A stretch of DNA of 64,000 nucleotides from Actinostola sp. cb2023 (GCA_033675265.1 JAUJYZ010001247.1:1-64000); one strand, 5' to 3'; shown: positions 1-13,071, counted from the first letter of the stretch. Numbers and translations are program-made. Notes: generated by a model from the letters alone, not told the origin.

Positions 1-2489
1 TTGGAGGAAGTGGTGTAGAGCTGATAATAAAACTCACCAATTAGACCGTGTGCTTTTGAATACTGCTCACAAGATTCTCCATGGGTGGGGGGGGGGAAAG
101 GGAGGTCCATATAAGGAAGTCTACCATACATTTTAAAGCTGAGATAGTCCCAGTGGACTCAGAGTCTCTTGGTCGACGGCATCGTCATACAGACACGCTA
201 CAGAAAAAACCGACAAACTTGATATAGGTCCATGGATGAGTACAGGTGCATGTCTGTAAAGATCACGGGGGACCTTTTTACAGGTCGTTTTGCGAGGAGA
301 GAGAATGTGTGTCTTATCCAGAGTGTTGTCAAACAAAAGGAGGTAAAGGTTTGTGGTGTTTGTTTTTACCTGTGCAATCTGTGGTTTGTTCAAACTGTTA
401 GTTTGATTACACTCAGTCCACTAGGTCATGGACTGGTTTACTTGCTGGGATCATTAACTGTACCATGCACACTGTAGTCTAGAGCAAACGTATGACGGAC
501 AGGCTGAAAATCAAAAAGAAACTTAGAAAACTAATGTGTTAAATAAACTATGAACACAATGTAGAGCTAATGACAATCAAAAAACGATACTTAACGCACA
601 GCAAGTCAATCTAAAAGTATTGCGCCATACTTTTAACGGTACTGTACCATGAAGTTCGACCTCCTATTTTATGTTACCGTGATTTCCCATTCATACAAGA
701 AAGGCCACGAGAAAGCATTCCTATTTACTTTCTTAGTTAAACACTTAGCATACCGATGGAGCTCGAACAACCGAACCTATATTAAGTGGTTTCTCAAATG
801 AGTTTGTGGCTGCTCGTAAAAGGTGACCACGTAATGCAGGACCACAGTTCAAACTAAACAATTACTGGTAAGGCCTGCCGTATGTGGGCTGCACATTACA
901 CAGCATGCAGTAATATGGGTTGTGGAGTTGGATAGTAAGGTCACACCAAAGTTTCTCCAAGGGTAGAAAGTGATATGACCATTGCCGCAAGATCGGGCAC
1001 GACGGTGTGAGTGCGCATGCCTTGAGTAGGGCATTCTGCTGGATGGGCCTGATGGCGTCGTGTACAGCTGATGGATCCTACAACAAACAAACATTATAAG
1101 TCCCCTTGTTACTTTTATGGGGGATGAGGGGGGGGGGGGGGGGGGGGGTTAGAATTGTTTCTGTAATATGGACTATACAGTCTGTCCTGTTCTTTCTTTC
1201 TTTCTCTCTTTCTTTCTTGCATTCTTTTATTATAGACAACTTTTTAAGGGCGCCGATGGTCCAAAATTGAAACTGTGAAGATTATATAAGATGCGGCATC
1301 AGAGACAACCTAAGTGTTGGCAGGTCATGCGCAAACATTTAAAGGATATCTTCTGTGATACTACTACCCCATGCGCAACATTTAAAGGCATATCTTCTGT
1401 GATACTACTACCATGCGCACATTTATTTAAAGGCAATATCTTCTGTGATACTACTATATATCTGCTTGGAGCTAGTGGATCATGGGATGCTGATCAGCCA
1501 ATTGTTTGTCCCTACAAGAAGAGGAGGTGTCTAGGGCACTAAGGTGAGCATGTACGTTTAAGTGAAGGTATTTTTTTTGTGAAATGCAAAATGCTCATAA
1601 TGAATGGTGGACAACCCTTCTGTAGAGTTCGAGTTGGTGGAGGATGGAACCACAAAGGAAGGTCACCGAGGAATTCCAGGTTGTTATGGAGACATGCGAA
1701 AATGGGCTTTATGATTATGAATTGCATGGCATATAGAAGGCTATAAGTTGACTTGAAGAAAAACAAGAGCCTTGTGTACTTAATGGAACATTTGCAAAGA
1801 ACGACTGCTCAAGTTATATCACTTTAAGACCGGTGCCTACTAATTGAGAATCCATTTTATTTTAAAATAAATATGTAAAATTGTGTTTTAAACCCAAAGG
1901 GTTCTGCAAATATGGTTATAAAAGTAGGGGTTACCAGGCATCTAAGACAGATAAGTCGAGGTAAATTATTAAGTACCCAAAAACAAAATGCGCCTTGATA
2001 TGCGGTGTACTCGCTTGAAAACACAGCTCTCCTGCCAATGTCAGTGTATAGTTTTTTTTTGACCGCTTGTCCTGTATTAAAATATTCATTAGCGATGACA
2101 ATAAAACGATTTTATCAAGATAAACAAAAATTCGGCCCGATGGAATGTCGCAATAGATATATTCTATTGTTGAAGTTTGCACGATACAATCGAAACGTAC
2201 TGTGACGTAATACGCTCAACAGCTATTGCAGAAATGAATATCACGTTTCCATTTTTTTTAATGAAAACAATCTCAAAAAATCTAAATTCATGTTTCGAAG
2301 GTATACGGAGCAAGCATTTAAAAAAAAAGGTATGGTATCCAGGCGTTTTGAAGAGGTTGATTGTCGTTCAAAAGTTATATATTTCATGCATTACGAAGAT
2401 GAACCCGGGATCCATGACGGATGTGTATCATTGAGCTCCATCGGATAGGGAGATTTATTACAGTAGGTTCATTGCTAACGATCTCCAGA
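1..2489. other. No recognised gene; low-complexity stretches
   Basis: I could not assign any open frame here to a family. The frames are short (under 90 codons) and look like chance. The stretch holds a long G run at about 1129-1148, a pyrimidine-rich CTTT/TTTC tract at about 1193-1232, and three imperfect ~48-bp direct repeats at 1326-1457. The part nearest 2490 may be the 5-prime untranslated region of the LINE that starts there, but this is inference. Confidence 0.5.
1326..1457. repeat. Three imperfect ~48-bp direct repeats
   Basis: The unit contains GCGCAnCATTTAAAGG followed by ATCTTCTGTGATACTACTA. It occurs three times in a row with small indels between copies. No coding function is evident. 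It looks like a short tandem duplication in non-coding DNA. Confidence 0.7.
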
Positions 2490-2799
2490 ATGTCGAAATC
2501 AAACAAGAATGCACAGACCAAGAAAAGAACAAGAGCCTCAAGTTCGGAGGAGGCGGATGGCGAAAATCCTGCAAATTTAAACGAACGTTTTCGATCACAT
2601 GGAGGCCATGTTGCAAGAGTACTTCAGTAACCCTCAACAGTGAGATTAGCTCAGTCAAACAAGAAGCCATCTCCATGGTTAAGGCACTGAAAATTGATTG
2701 AATGTAAAGTAATAAAATCAGTGGAAAAACACATGGGGGCAGAAATTGAAGATGTTAAAGGAGTACTTTTGGAAACAAAGAAGAAGCTCGACAGCGTAT
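2490..2799 (+). pseudogene. LINE ORF1-like fragment, 5-prime side of the nested locus
   Basis: The frame opens at ATG 2490 (MSKSNKNAQTKKRTRASSSE) with a lysine/serine-rich start. It passes through frameshifts to a coiled-coil-like stretch (GAEIEDVKGVLLETKKKLDS) that stops at the edge of element C. This resembles the N-terminus of ORF1 proteins of L1/Tx1-like LINEs, which are RNA-binding trimeric coiled coils. An L1-like ORF2 in the same orientation appears beyond element C at about 28600, so I infer the two belonged to one LINE. In-frame stops and frameshifts show it is dead. No clear ORF1 continuation is visible just right of element C, so the link between the two LINE parts is inferred. Confidence 0.5.
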
Positions 2800-2802
2800 T
2801 AA

Positions 2803-3851
2803 GAGTCAATATCCGTAATTCTCGAGAATCTGGCGTCAGTTGATAAAAAATCGAAATCCTCTTTTATTTTGCCGAAATAACCTCTTTGGTGAGTTATTTT
2901 CGAAAATACCACCGAAAAGTCTGAGGGCCTTTTATTTTTTTCAGAAATCCTAAAAAGTTGATTTTCGAGTCGTCGCACCGTCGCGCTTGCCTTATCGACT
3001 AGGGAAAAAGTGTGATTTTTACGGCGTTCGTACGGGGTTCCCGTTTTTATTATATCCCAACCATTTTTAACACATGAAAAGTCACATCCAATGCCTTCTA
3101 CACTGTGCTAACATTTATATCGCTGCTTTAAAATTGTAAGTGAGTTACAAGATATCAAATAGACCCTATTTCGCGCTCTGGGAAAAAGGGTGATTTGTCA
3201 TCAATTTCAATGTTCCTAAATGGACTGTGGTACATGTAGTATCGCTAAAAAAATACAACCACCCTAAAGACTAAGTATTGCCTTTTAAACATATCAAAAT
3301 ATTTTTGGCGGCCCGCGAAACCCTGTCAGCTGAGAGCTCCAAACCGGTTGGCCGTTTTCACACAAGTTGGCGCCTTGCGATGTTTTAGGACACACAAGTC
3401 GCTCATTTCATAGACGTACTAAACGTCAAAGACTTAATAAACAACAATAATTTTACTCTTGTGCATGTAATAACCTTGATGTTTTATTTCTATAAGCCAT
3501 AAATGATAATTTGGTTTGGAAAATATGGAATTTTGATCTCGCAATCTCGCTTTTCGGATCAGTATTGTCTTGTCACGCAAAATTATTCATAACAACTGAA
3601 CTTACTTACAACGCTAATAAATTAAACGCGACATTAGACAAAGCAATCGCAGACCACACCTTTCATCGCTTTAAGAATTAAACGATATCTTACAATATTT
3701 TACAATTTGTATTCAAAGTCGATCAGCGCTCTGTAACTAATCAGTTATCGGCCGGCAGTGTAAATACATACAAATGGCCATTATTCTTAACAGGATAACA
3801 GTTGAACTAATACAAATGGTACACTAACTTTAATACGTACATGCACATAGC
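2803..3851 (+). repeat. Left TIR of element C (first part, interrupted by element A)
   Basis: This matches the reverse complement of 26640-27690 closely, including the GTCGTCGCACCGTCGCG region and the stretch around 3700-3850. The repeat resumes after element A at 13386-13512. No coding sequence is seen inside. Confidence 0.9.
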
Positions 3852-4165
3852 TATGAAGGGTGGATCGTGTCAAAAACATGATTACATCGCAGTTCATTTC
3901 ATCGGGCCGTATCTTCACTTCATCGGGCTATGTCTTCATTTCATCGGGTATGCCCTCGCTTTATTGGGCTATGTTTTTCACTTCATCGGGCTATAGTCTT
4001 CACTTCATCGGGCTATGTCTTCATTTCATCCGGCTGACCTATGCTCTCGCTTTATTGGGCTATGTCTTCACCACTTTCATCGGGCTATCTGGGTTCATTT
4101 CATTGGGCAATGAGGCCTCGTCAGCGGTCCTCACATTCTAAATTAGTACCCAAGGCCCCACGGCT
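3852..4165 (+). repeat. Left TIR of element A with tandem subterminal repeats
   Basis: From about 3884 to 4110 this holds many copies of a ~24-27 bp unit built on TTCATCGGGCTATGTCTTCA. The copy at 13072-13379 is its inverse. Repetitive open frames across it translate to FTSSGYVF-like peptides and are not genes. Arrays of subterminal repeats commonly serve as transposase-binding sites; that role is inferred. Confidence 0.9.
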
Positions 4166-4548
4166 GGCGAGGTACAGTGCTCTCAGCGAGTTCTGGTATT
4201 TGTTATACACGTGCTTAATTTTGTCCTGTATTTCGGCTTATTTTTAACTAATATTTACTGACAGTAGTCCACAAAATGGAAAGTAACTATATCAGCAACG
4301 CCACCGCCATATTGAGAACGGCAATCAACGACCTTGATCGCCTTGGTTCGTCAACATCGGCATCAGGGCCGAATGCACATCCACAGCCAGCTACATCTGG
4401 ACCTGGTCCGTCTGGTAGCAGTACATCTACATCTACCTCTAACCTCAATCCTGCATCTATCAGTGGTATTCAAGGCATTCAAAGCAGAGCTCAGGACAAC
4501 TTTAGGTGAGAAATGAACTTATCAAAAGTTTTGAATCTCACAGCTTAA

Positions 4549-4855
4549 AGAGGGACTAGCATCAAAATCGTTCAATATTTAATTTAGCTGAAACTTAATT
4601 GAAACTACTGAAAGACTCTCAAAGAGCCATTCGATAACTGGATATTTTGTTTTCTGAAAATTCTCATGAGAGTATTCTATTTTTATGAATCTTTGGAGCT
4701 GTCAGCTGTGACGTCATACACTCAACCCAAACATTCAGCTCCATACATTTTCTTTGTAATTGAAATATATCAACGTAATTGTTCTACAATGAATGTGTGG
4801 AGCTGAATGTTTAGGTGAATGACGTCACACAAATGATTTTGATACTAGTCCCCCT
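4549..4855. mobile_element. TTAA-flanked MITE in intron 1 of the HECT gene
   Basis: The ends are AGAGGGACTAGCATCAAAATC and its near reverse complement, with TTAA at 4545-4548 and 4856-4859. The two halves fold back over roughly 100 bp each. It has no coding capacity. It is probably mobilised by a TTAA-specific transposase. Confidence 0.85.
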
Positions 4856-5784
4856 TTAAGTTCTTTAATATATCAATCGATATTCTGCTTGATAAAATTA
4901 GCTTAATATACAACCAAATACAAACAATGATTTTATAAACCGCTTTAATATTTTGTACAATCATATACATTTGTTAGGGCTGCCCGTGCATCTTAGAAAT
5001 AAAACACTTAATCTATTGCACATGCCAGCTCGTTTTCGCTAGGTGACAGTGTCCCCTTATATCATGTGTGTACATATGTAAATATTCTGACTGTTTTAAA
5101 ATTGAATTTCATAGGAGAGCATTTCCTGGATTGTGTGGCAGAAGCCAGAGAAACGGTCCCCAACAAATGATGCAAAAGGAAAAGGGCCAGCAAAAAAGCA
5201 AACATTTATGCCATTCTTCCAGCCTAAGGAGACATGGACTCACAACTTCTGTTTGCTTGGGTGCATATCAGATGATATTACCCCATCAAAAGAGGATATC
5301 TACCATCTCCAAAAGGCAGGATTGGGAAAAAGGAAAGTGGTTTTTCCCAACAAGAATGCTAATCATGATGATTTTCTAGACATACTTCAGAAGGAATACC
5401 CAAGTTAAAGGAAGGAGGAGGTATAGAGCTCCTTCGTGCAGTTGGAGGAGGAGGAGGAGGGCAAAGGAAGCTTGAAGTGTTGTCACCAGGACAACAAGGT
5501 TATACCATACCATATCTGCGTGGCACTATATGCATTGGTCAGGCAACAATATATTTAAGGCCATTGCAAAAGGATCTTGACCTAAGCCCAATGACCAGTG
5601 ATGTAAGTGTTTCTCAGAAATGTTTTTATTTATATATAAAATGCATCTCCATATACTATGGTTGTGCCATATACTAAATTATATGTACGTGTAGAGAAGG
5701 ATTTTGGCTACTGTATCAAGTATGTGGGTTTGCAAGGAGAGGGGACAATTCTTTTACTATCTACCAAACTTTATTATTATATTT

Positions 5785-5807
5785 CTTTGGGGGGGGGGGG
5801 GGGGGTG
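5785..5807 (+). repeat. Long G homopolymer in an intron
   Basis: An uninterrupted run of about 20 G lies in the intron before the 5890 exon of the HECT gene. Similar runs occur at about 1129 and 48548, and a C run at about 27838. They are prone to length error and may form G-quadruplexes. Confidence 0.8.
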
Positions 5808-8661
5808 AGGCTATTGTAAATCCCAATAGTCATCCTCATTTAACTGAGAATTCACCTCAATTGTTGATGTGCTTTCTTCTTCTTTATAGTTTTCTGGACA
5901 AGAGGGTGGCCCAACAGTGGCATGCATATCATGTGGAGAGGATGTGCAGTACGGTCATTTGAAACATCATCGTAAAAAGGAGTGCCAAAAACGTAGTGTT
6001 AAAGGTAGCTTCTAATGTGTGGAAATCATTTACCAAATTATGTGCAATTATTATGTGCAGTTTTTAACAAGCAATATTGTTGTTATTGATATGTTTTTGC
6101 CATAGCCCTTCATATATCAAATTATACTATCAACTACTGATTTATTTAATGCTACACCAGTCCCGTATTTTACTCTAGAGCTAGTTTTTCCGATTTATGC
6201 TTGGACATGTTTTTAACATGACTTAATTTGGACTGGTAGGATAATGTAAATGTAGAAGACATTTCTGATGATGAGTGATGTGAAACTGATGTAATATATA
6301 AGTGTTGGTGTCTGACTGTATCAATTGAAACAGATTTAGTACACTGTAGATGTTATATAATGTAATTATCCATCCATCCTCATATAAGTACATGTGTCTG
6401 ATAAACAATATTATTTTGCCCAAATGTATAGGATCGGTGCATGTACCTCATTTGTAGTGATGATTGTAAAGTCAAAGGTACAGTAATATAGAGTCTTTGT
6501 TATGTTGCAGTTTTACTGTTAAAGTATGTCATCACTATTTTTGTAATTATGCAAAGTTAATCCAACTTTTACTAATATCAATAATAGGATGTGCCTCATT
6601 TTAGTGATGGAAACCCGACTCCTTGCAGTTTTCTGTTAAAATGTCATCACTATTTTTTCCACATTTTTGTGGAAATAGACAATCAAAAGAATTGTCACAG
6701 GCAGCATCCATGTTGGCACATCACACAGCCCTGTTAGAAGCAAAAAGTATTGATGACCTAAAACAGATATTCCCTTCTCATGATCTGCAACACCTAAGGG
6801 AAGTTTTGGACAGATCACACACAATTGATGATGCGGTAGCAAATCTCTTGGATGAAGATATCCTTGATGTACCGATTTTGAAGGTAAGAGAACAGTCCAT
6901 TTGTTTTAATAAGTACCATTAAAACAACAGTTCTGGCCTGTGGCCTGAGACTCCTGAGCCTCCTGAGATCCTGAAAAGGAAAAGCAAGGTTATAAAAAAT
7001 AAACAAGAAAAAATACAATACATGTAGGTGTACTATAACTGACTTTACTTATAACTTTTAATGTTATTATAGATCCTCCTACAATTGCCAAGTCCACGCC
7101 AACTGTCGCTGACCCCCTACACAACTATAGGAAACAGATTAAAATGGAAAAAGAATATATCTCCTTCAACAGAATGCAGATATCAACATTGCGCCAACTA
7201 ATGAGTCTTTTTAAAAAACCCAATCTTGATATGAAAAAAGACCCAGATGTTTCCTTTGTTGGGGAGATGGGCACAGACCTTGGTGGTCCTAAACGTGAAT
7301 TCTTCAGTCTTGCTATACACAGCCTTACGAAAGTTGATACTGCATACAATTTACAGTTGTTTGGTGGGAATGAAGGTCATCTAATTCCTCTCTATGGTGT
7401 CGATGCGATATCAGAAGGATGCTTTGAAATGGCTGGTAAGCTCATAGCTTACAGTATCCTTCATTCATGTAATGGATTTATTGGGATGTCACCAGCAGTC
7501 ATTGAATATTTGAGCGCAGGTTCTATTGTTAACGCGAGCAATAAAGTTACCCTTGCAGACCTTTATGATGTTGAACTGCGACGATTTATTATTGATAACA
7601 AGGTATGTTTAATTATTTAGTCATGGCTCCATTGAATGCATAACGAGGGAGATTTAAAAGAATCAAATAACATGTCCATGATTTGTATAGGTAATCATAT
7701 GAAGTTAAAAATTATTTCAAATTGAACGAGAAAACATAAGATTACCAATTACTCATCGCCGATTACTCATCGCCAATAGATGAGATGAGCTTGGAGTTTG
7801 GGTGCCAATGCTGAGGGATGACTGCGCTGGTCCCAGTCCCTCGTGGAGGTAACCATGGCAAACCTGCTGCAGTCCCCCACCTGGCACCTGGAAGTTTTAT
7901 ACTTACCTTAAATAGGGGGAGGAGGGAGGGGCAATATGTAATAATAATAATAATTATAATAAGTAATTTATATAGTGCCATTTCTATAGTTGTCCAATGG
8001 TAGCGGTAATAGGTCCATTAAGATCTGCCAACGCTTTGATCTGCTACGATCAGCAAAAGGGACGAAAGATAAAATGTCAAGCACATATCAAGCCCCTGTG
8101 ATATACTCCCCACTGCATCCATAAAGGGGGTTGACCACTGGCCAGTATTGTCTTGAGTTTAACGTTGAATAAATTACATTTAGCCCCCATATAATATTCA
8201 TGATCATGATATATACATGTTTTATGTATGTTATTAGTAATAATAGCTCATCAGTCTGTTTTGGTCATGTAGGTGATTGGCAAGGAAAGGTTAGATCTTA
8301 CAGCAGAAGAAAGGGACAAGATAGAAGAGAAAATGGTTGGTCACGGTCTAACTGATGTTCCATTGACAGAAATGAATAAAGAAAAGGCAATAAACGATCT
8401 ACTGAAGGCAGAAGTGGTAATAACACGAGTCGTAGCAATGGATGCCATGTTCAGAGGTCTGAACTGTCTGGGACTTGGTAAAACTTCTGCGATCTTACCC
8501 AACCTTGATTGCACCGATAGTCTTTCCCGATGAAAGTCAAGTAGACCCAAATGTTATCAAGCAAAAGTTTGAAAGAGGAACTCAAGGTTGTGACAGTGAG
8601 CAGAAAGAGAGAGCAAGGGAATGGTTTTTCAAATTTATCGACGAATCAGCCAACTTGGAAG

Positions 8662-10447
8662 GTAATTAGTATATATATATAGAAAGAAAAAGAAAAAGAA
8701 AAAAAGAAAAAGTCGTTTTTTCATTGAAATTAAAGACCGAGGGCGTAGCCCGAGGTCTTTAATATCAATGAAAGACCGAGCACGAGGTTTTTAACTTGTT
8801 TATAGATCGATCACACCCTTTTCTGTTGTTTCCAAGAGGTCTTGGAATCTATCCTCTGCAAAAGATTTTTATAAACCCATCAGATTGCTGAGATTCATTC
8901 AAGTGATACGTCCACATGTGATACATCCATTTGTAATAGTGCTGGGTCAATTCATTTAGTAACCATAATGTGCTAGATCATTAATGGGTATAATGTAGAG
9001 TTGAAAAGTTGTCATTCAGCACAAAAATGTCCATGGTTTAGCACAACCAACGTCATTTGAAACCTAGCAATATCAGGTTTCTTGACTCCAAACATGCGCA
9101 GCACAGCTATACTAGATGCATGGTCCCATAAGTGTTGAAGTGGTCCAAGTTTGTTTGAAGATTCCAACCGGCTCCATTGTAAGAGTCTTTACAAAAGGCA
9201 TACAACTAGGTACCCCTCATTCTAAAAGGTGTGGACGGCCTTAAGGTGAGTGCAGGGCATGGGACGAGGAGGTCTTAATTTTTTATAAAGACCTCTCAGC
9301 AGGTCTTTATTAAAAATAAAGACCTCTTGTCAGCCCTGATCTCCCCTACTGATCTTTTAGAATGCGGTCTTTCCTAAGGTACCAAGACCGATTGGAAACA
9401 AAAGAAAAGGGTGTGGTCGGTCTATAAGTACATGTAATAGGACTACATGCTATCCAATTAAACTCCGCCCCGATAAAGTGCCGCATATGAGAGCAAAAAT
9501 ATTACTAAGTGCCACCCTCAAATAAGCACCGGACGCACAATGTGGCACTTAATCGAAGTACTTACAGAATATATTTGAAACTTTATGGTAATCTTTTAAT
9601 AAATGAAAGTGAGCATGTGTTACAACATTAGGGTTCACATTTCTACTTGTTGAATCAATTTAAAACAAAATCTAATTTATGAGATTTTGATACATTGTTA
9701 TTGTTAAATCCTGAGGCAATTTGAAATCATTGCACCACAAAGCATTATTTATGATTTCAAAATGATCTTTAAAAACTCTTTTGTTACAATTATATTGTTT
9801 GGTTGATACAATTTAAAATATACAAGTTTACACCAATATCAAGCAAATACTGAAAATGTGCCACTACACCAGCACTCTGATTTTTAAAGGAAATGTTTGC
9901 ACTTTGTTGTTGTTTTTATTAAATAAATGTTTTGAGATTTTAGCTGTGTTGTTCCTCTAGTCTGTTAAGTATTTCAGTCAGGAAAGCAACTGTTTTACTT
10001 TGAAAGAAAGCTCTCTGGAATTTTCTTTTGTTAATTGAGAAAAGATTAGCATTTCTGGAGCTTGCAGAACTTCCTGCTACTCATTATTCTGACAAATGAA
10101 TATGTTTGCTAATTAATCTTTGTATTAGCTACATGCACAATGGTATGTGTTTAACAAAAGTATATTAGCATATGTATTGTCTTATCCCTGGGCAGGCTCC
10201 TTTTATAGCAGAACTTTGTGTTTAATAGCGAAAGTATGAAGCCCTTTGAAGCGGCACTGTGATTTGTTAAAATACAATAATACAATAATAGAACGCCAAA
10301 TATCAATGAGCCAAGTAAATTTACATACAACATTCTATTCATTGACAGCCAATCACAAAACTTCTTCAAATGCCTCCGTGCTATCTGGTTTAATACATTG
10401 TTACAGCATGTTATGTTTTATAATAAGCATTGTTAACCTTGACTTAC
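8662..10447. other. Non-coding interval of element A with inverted repeats
   Basis: I see no supported exon here. It contains a perfect hairpin at 8720-8771 (stem with GAGGG / CCCGAG around a short loop). It also has a longer inverted pair: about 8802-8850 (ATCGATCACACCCTTTTCT) against 9385-9432 (the reverse, GAAAAGGGTGTGGTCGGTCT). These look like foldback/MITE material at the place where the HECT C-lobe exon would be expected. Confidence 0.6.
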
Positions 10448-10739
10448 ATGTTCAGTGACAAAGGCAACAGTGTTCAAGTATATATCAACTCCTCTGTTAA
10501 CACTTTGTAGTTTTGGGTTAATTGACCTTTTTAACTCTGTGAGTGCTTCTTCACTCAATGGACACTCTGTAGTTGGCACAACAATGCTATTGGATTCAGA
10601 AGACTCTGACACCATCCTATCAAAGTCAATTCCATAACTTTCTTGTTCTCTCTGTGGATATTAATAAGTATCGAACATGAAAACAAATGCAGACTTGCAT
10701 GTACAAAGATGTAAGTGGTTACATAATGGACTGGTAAGG

Positions 10740-10868
10740 CCGTGTTTACACTAGAGTGTTAACTTAGGTTGTGTTAAATTTTACCATTGACCAATAATTA
10801 GTTAGTATTGTTACAGTGTGTCTAACTTAGGTTGAACCTCAGTTGGATGCTCAAGTGTAAACACAACC
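10740..10868. mobile_element. Short MITE
   Basis: A CCGTGTTTACACTagag end and its inverse (AAGTGTAAACACAACC) bracket about 130 bp, with internal inverted copies of TAACTTAGGTTG. It has no coding capacity. Confidence 0.65.
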
Positions 10869-11929
10869 TAAGTAAACTAATATAGGATGTGTCAAATGAG
10901 GTGTGGCAATGATATGTTTCATTTTTCAGTTTGTTTGTCATAATAAGACCATGACACATTATGCCTTTTCATCCAAATTATCATTTCAATTACTTTTATG
11001 AATTCACAATGTAGTACTTAGTGTATTTAAACATAGACAATTTTGATTGCTATTGACTATATCAGGGTTCATTGTTCATTACTATTATTAACTATCAATT
11101 TCTAATCGAAAGTAAAGTGCTGTGAGTTATGTGCTGTTGCATGTATTCCTTGAAAGTTTTTCAATAGGGCAAGCAATACAGGCATGCTTTTCAAATTCTG
11201 TATTTCCAGAGGTATTTCATAAAGCAAATTGATGTTGTTTTTTTGATATAAAACTTTGAATACCAGCACTTCTACTTACCTCATTTAAGTTATGCCAGAC
11301 CTCTTTTGCAATTGTTCCATCACCATTTGCAATACTAAACAAACCTCTTATCCAAAGTTGGTTTGGAGTTAAATTCCCAGTTCCTTCAATAGGATGACTG
11401 TCCCATCCTCTCATGAATTGTTCTAAGCATTCATTAATTCTAGGGGTGAAGACGTAATGCAAACAAAACATCTGAATTTCACTGTCAATGTCAAGATATC
11501 CCTCACTTTCGAGGAAATTAAACAAGCAATAGAATGTATAGACACAACAAACGTACAAGTCAACCCAAAGTCTCTCAATACGCTGATTGTGAACACTTTT
11601 TCCTGTAATGAAGGAGCCTCTGTCTGGTCCCCTTTCTGGATGATTTAACATGAATCGAGCAGCATCAACATTTTCTCCACCCTGGTCTGCTCTGACTCTT
11701 GATGGTAATCCGTGATTGTATACAGCCTCAACAAAGGCATTAAGCACCGTTTGAGCTGTGTTGTTTGTATTGCACTGGAGAAACATTATCTTTCTAGAAT
11801 AGCCATCGATGCAGCCATGGATTACAAATCTCCACCTGTGATGGAATGATGGTATGTGTATTACATCATTTCTCAATCCTCTACTTAAGCACAATTCTTA
11901 ATTGTCTATTAAACTCATTATCAGGGGCA

Positions 11930-12106
11930 GATCCAGGGGGTGTCCATTGGTGCACCGGACACCCCCCAATGCCTAAATTGTGTTTATTATCGTCAAGTTA
12001 AAAATTGGGGTTATGACGTCATTACATTATCGTTTCTTTGTTTTGGACACCCCCTTTTCATCTTGGACATGCCCTTTTCAAGTCTCTGGATCCGCCCCTG
12101 ATTATC
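11930..12106. mobile_element. hAT-like MITE in an integrase intron
   Basis: The ends are CAGGGGCAGATCCAGGGG and the near inverse CTGGATCCGCCCCTG, flanked by ATTAT on both sides. CAGGGGCGGATCC termini are typical of hAT-derived MITEs (known from many animals). About 180 bp, non-coding. Confidence 0.7.
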
Positions 12107-13071
12107 TATACCCTTTCTTGTTGGTTCTCTCCCCTGCTTCGAGGGTTTTTCTCCAGGCACTTACCTCCACAAAAAACAACTTTTCTAAATTCCAATAGGA
12201 ATTTCACCATATTATTATTTATTGATTTGAGATATCGGCTAGTGGAGGGATTTTTGAGCCCAAAAGTGCCGCCCAACACCCAGCCAGGAAATGCAAATTT
12301 GGGCATATGTACAATTACCTTAGTTATTATTATTATATATCAATAAGTACAGTAAAAAAAACATACCTTTTCAATTGATGATGACCATCTAAGTGCCAGA
12401 GAGCAAGCGGGGACTTGACATTGTATACTCTTCTAGAAACTGGTGTTAGTTGTAGAGCTCGCAGCAATACACCTTCAGGGTCAGACCTTCGCATTGCTTC
12501 TCTTACACGTAACTGTTGTACATGTATACCTCTGGCTCGCAGCAAACCAGCCATTCTTCTATAGCCACAATTAGGGAATTCAGAAACTAATTGCTGTGTT
12601 ATTTCATCTAGTTCGGTATTGCTTATAATAGAGTAGGTTTGAGTGACTGACAGATCATAATCTCTTAGTCTTCTGTTAACTGTACTGAGGCTTACTCCTA
12701 GCATTTCAGTGATTTGGGGAACTCCAAAAACATCTCGAGTTGTTCTTTAGGTATATCGAAACTTGGTCTTCCTCTGTAACCAGAAAATACTTTGTTTGGG
12801 CTATATCCCATGTAGATGTCTTTGTCGAGCTGTACCATGATGTTCTTTACTTTTTGGAGCTTGTCCACGAGAGAATTGATTACATCGTCATTTTCTGGTT
12901 TTGAGTGAGAATACCTTTCCAAGACACCCAAAAACCAATCAAGGCGAAATGTAATGCTATCGAATTGGTCTTGTCTAAAACTGTGGCTCTCCAATTGTGA
13001 AAGTAGGTCAAATAAAAATCTCTTTCCGTATAACCGAAGAGCCGGAGCCGCCATTTTGTATAAGTAGTTTA

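Larger units (their letters stand above)
4276..8661 (+). pseudogene. HECT-type E3 ubiquitin ligase gene of element A, lacking a visible C-lobe
   Basis: Exons, from open frames and GT/AG sites: 4276-4505 (Ser/Thr/Pro-rich start MESNYISNATAILRTAINDL), 5115-5602, 5890-6004 (zinc-finger-like, two Cys then HLKHHRKKEC), 6679-6883 (CUE-like, DLKQIFPSHDLQHLREVLDR), 7073-7602 (HECT N-lobe, GTDLGGPKREFF) and 8273-8661. HECT ligases accept ubiquitin on a C-lobe cysteine and pass it to substrates. No C-lobe cysteine exon is visible downstream to 10440. Frame changes near 5404 and 8475 break the reading frame, so the copy looks dead or incompletely modelled. A TTAA MITE sits in intron 1. Similar HECT proteins are frequent in cnidarian and fish genomes. 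The second HECT + integrase element at 53700-58262 repeats this pairing. Confidence 0.75.
10448..13054 (-). pseudogene. DDE integrase/transposase of element A (IS3-like rve fold)
   Basis: Exons on the minus strand: 13054 to 12367 (start MAAPALRLYGKRFLFDLLSQ), 11835 to 11280, and 10651 to 10448. Any later exon was not found. Order: N-terminal helical region; helix-turn-helix-like segment (MLGVSLSTVNRRLRDYDLS); then the rve catalytic core. Its acids are D in LWHLDGHHQ, D in [10 protein letters not shown] and E in HNQRIERLW, the last two about 36 residues apart. The C-terminal exon (YGIDFDR...) matches the tail of this family. Such integrases cut and join the transposon ends. A frame change near 12700 within the first exon block breaks continuity. 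A hAT-like MITE sits in the first intron (11930-12106). The start lies just inside the right TIR of A. Confidence 0.8.

Noticed and set aside
133..477. Overlapping sense and antisense frames in the first 500 bp
   Set aside because: Short, overlapping on opposite strands, no recognisable motif or splice context.
849..1094. 81-codon minus-strand frame
   Set aside because: No family similarity, low-complexity composition, not supported by splice or promoter signals.
3884..4110. CRISPR-like array of short repeats
   Set aside because: Units are contiguous with no unique spacers of constant size, lie in an inverted pair at transposon ends, and the genome is eukaryotic.
3860..4247. Open frames with repeated SSGYVFTSS-like peptide, and the antisense set at 13097-13432
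   Set aside because: They are translations of the tandem subterminal repeats in the two TIRs of element A; the inverse copy gives the same peptides on the other strand.
7920..7965. Possible regulatory AT-rich site
   Set aside because: It is a simple TAA microsatellite inside an intron.
4276..8661. A host HECT ubiquitin ligase gene
   Set aside because: It lies between the TIRs of element A with an integrase, lacks the C-lobe, and has frame breaks.
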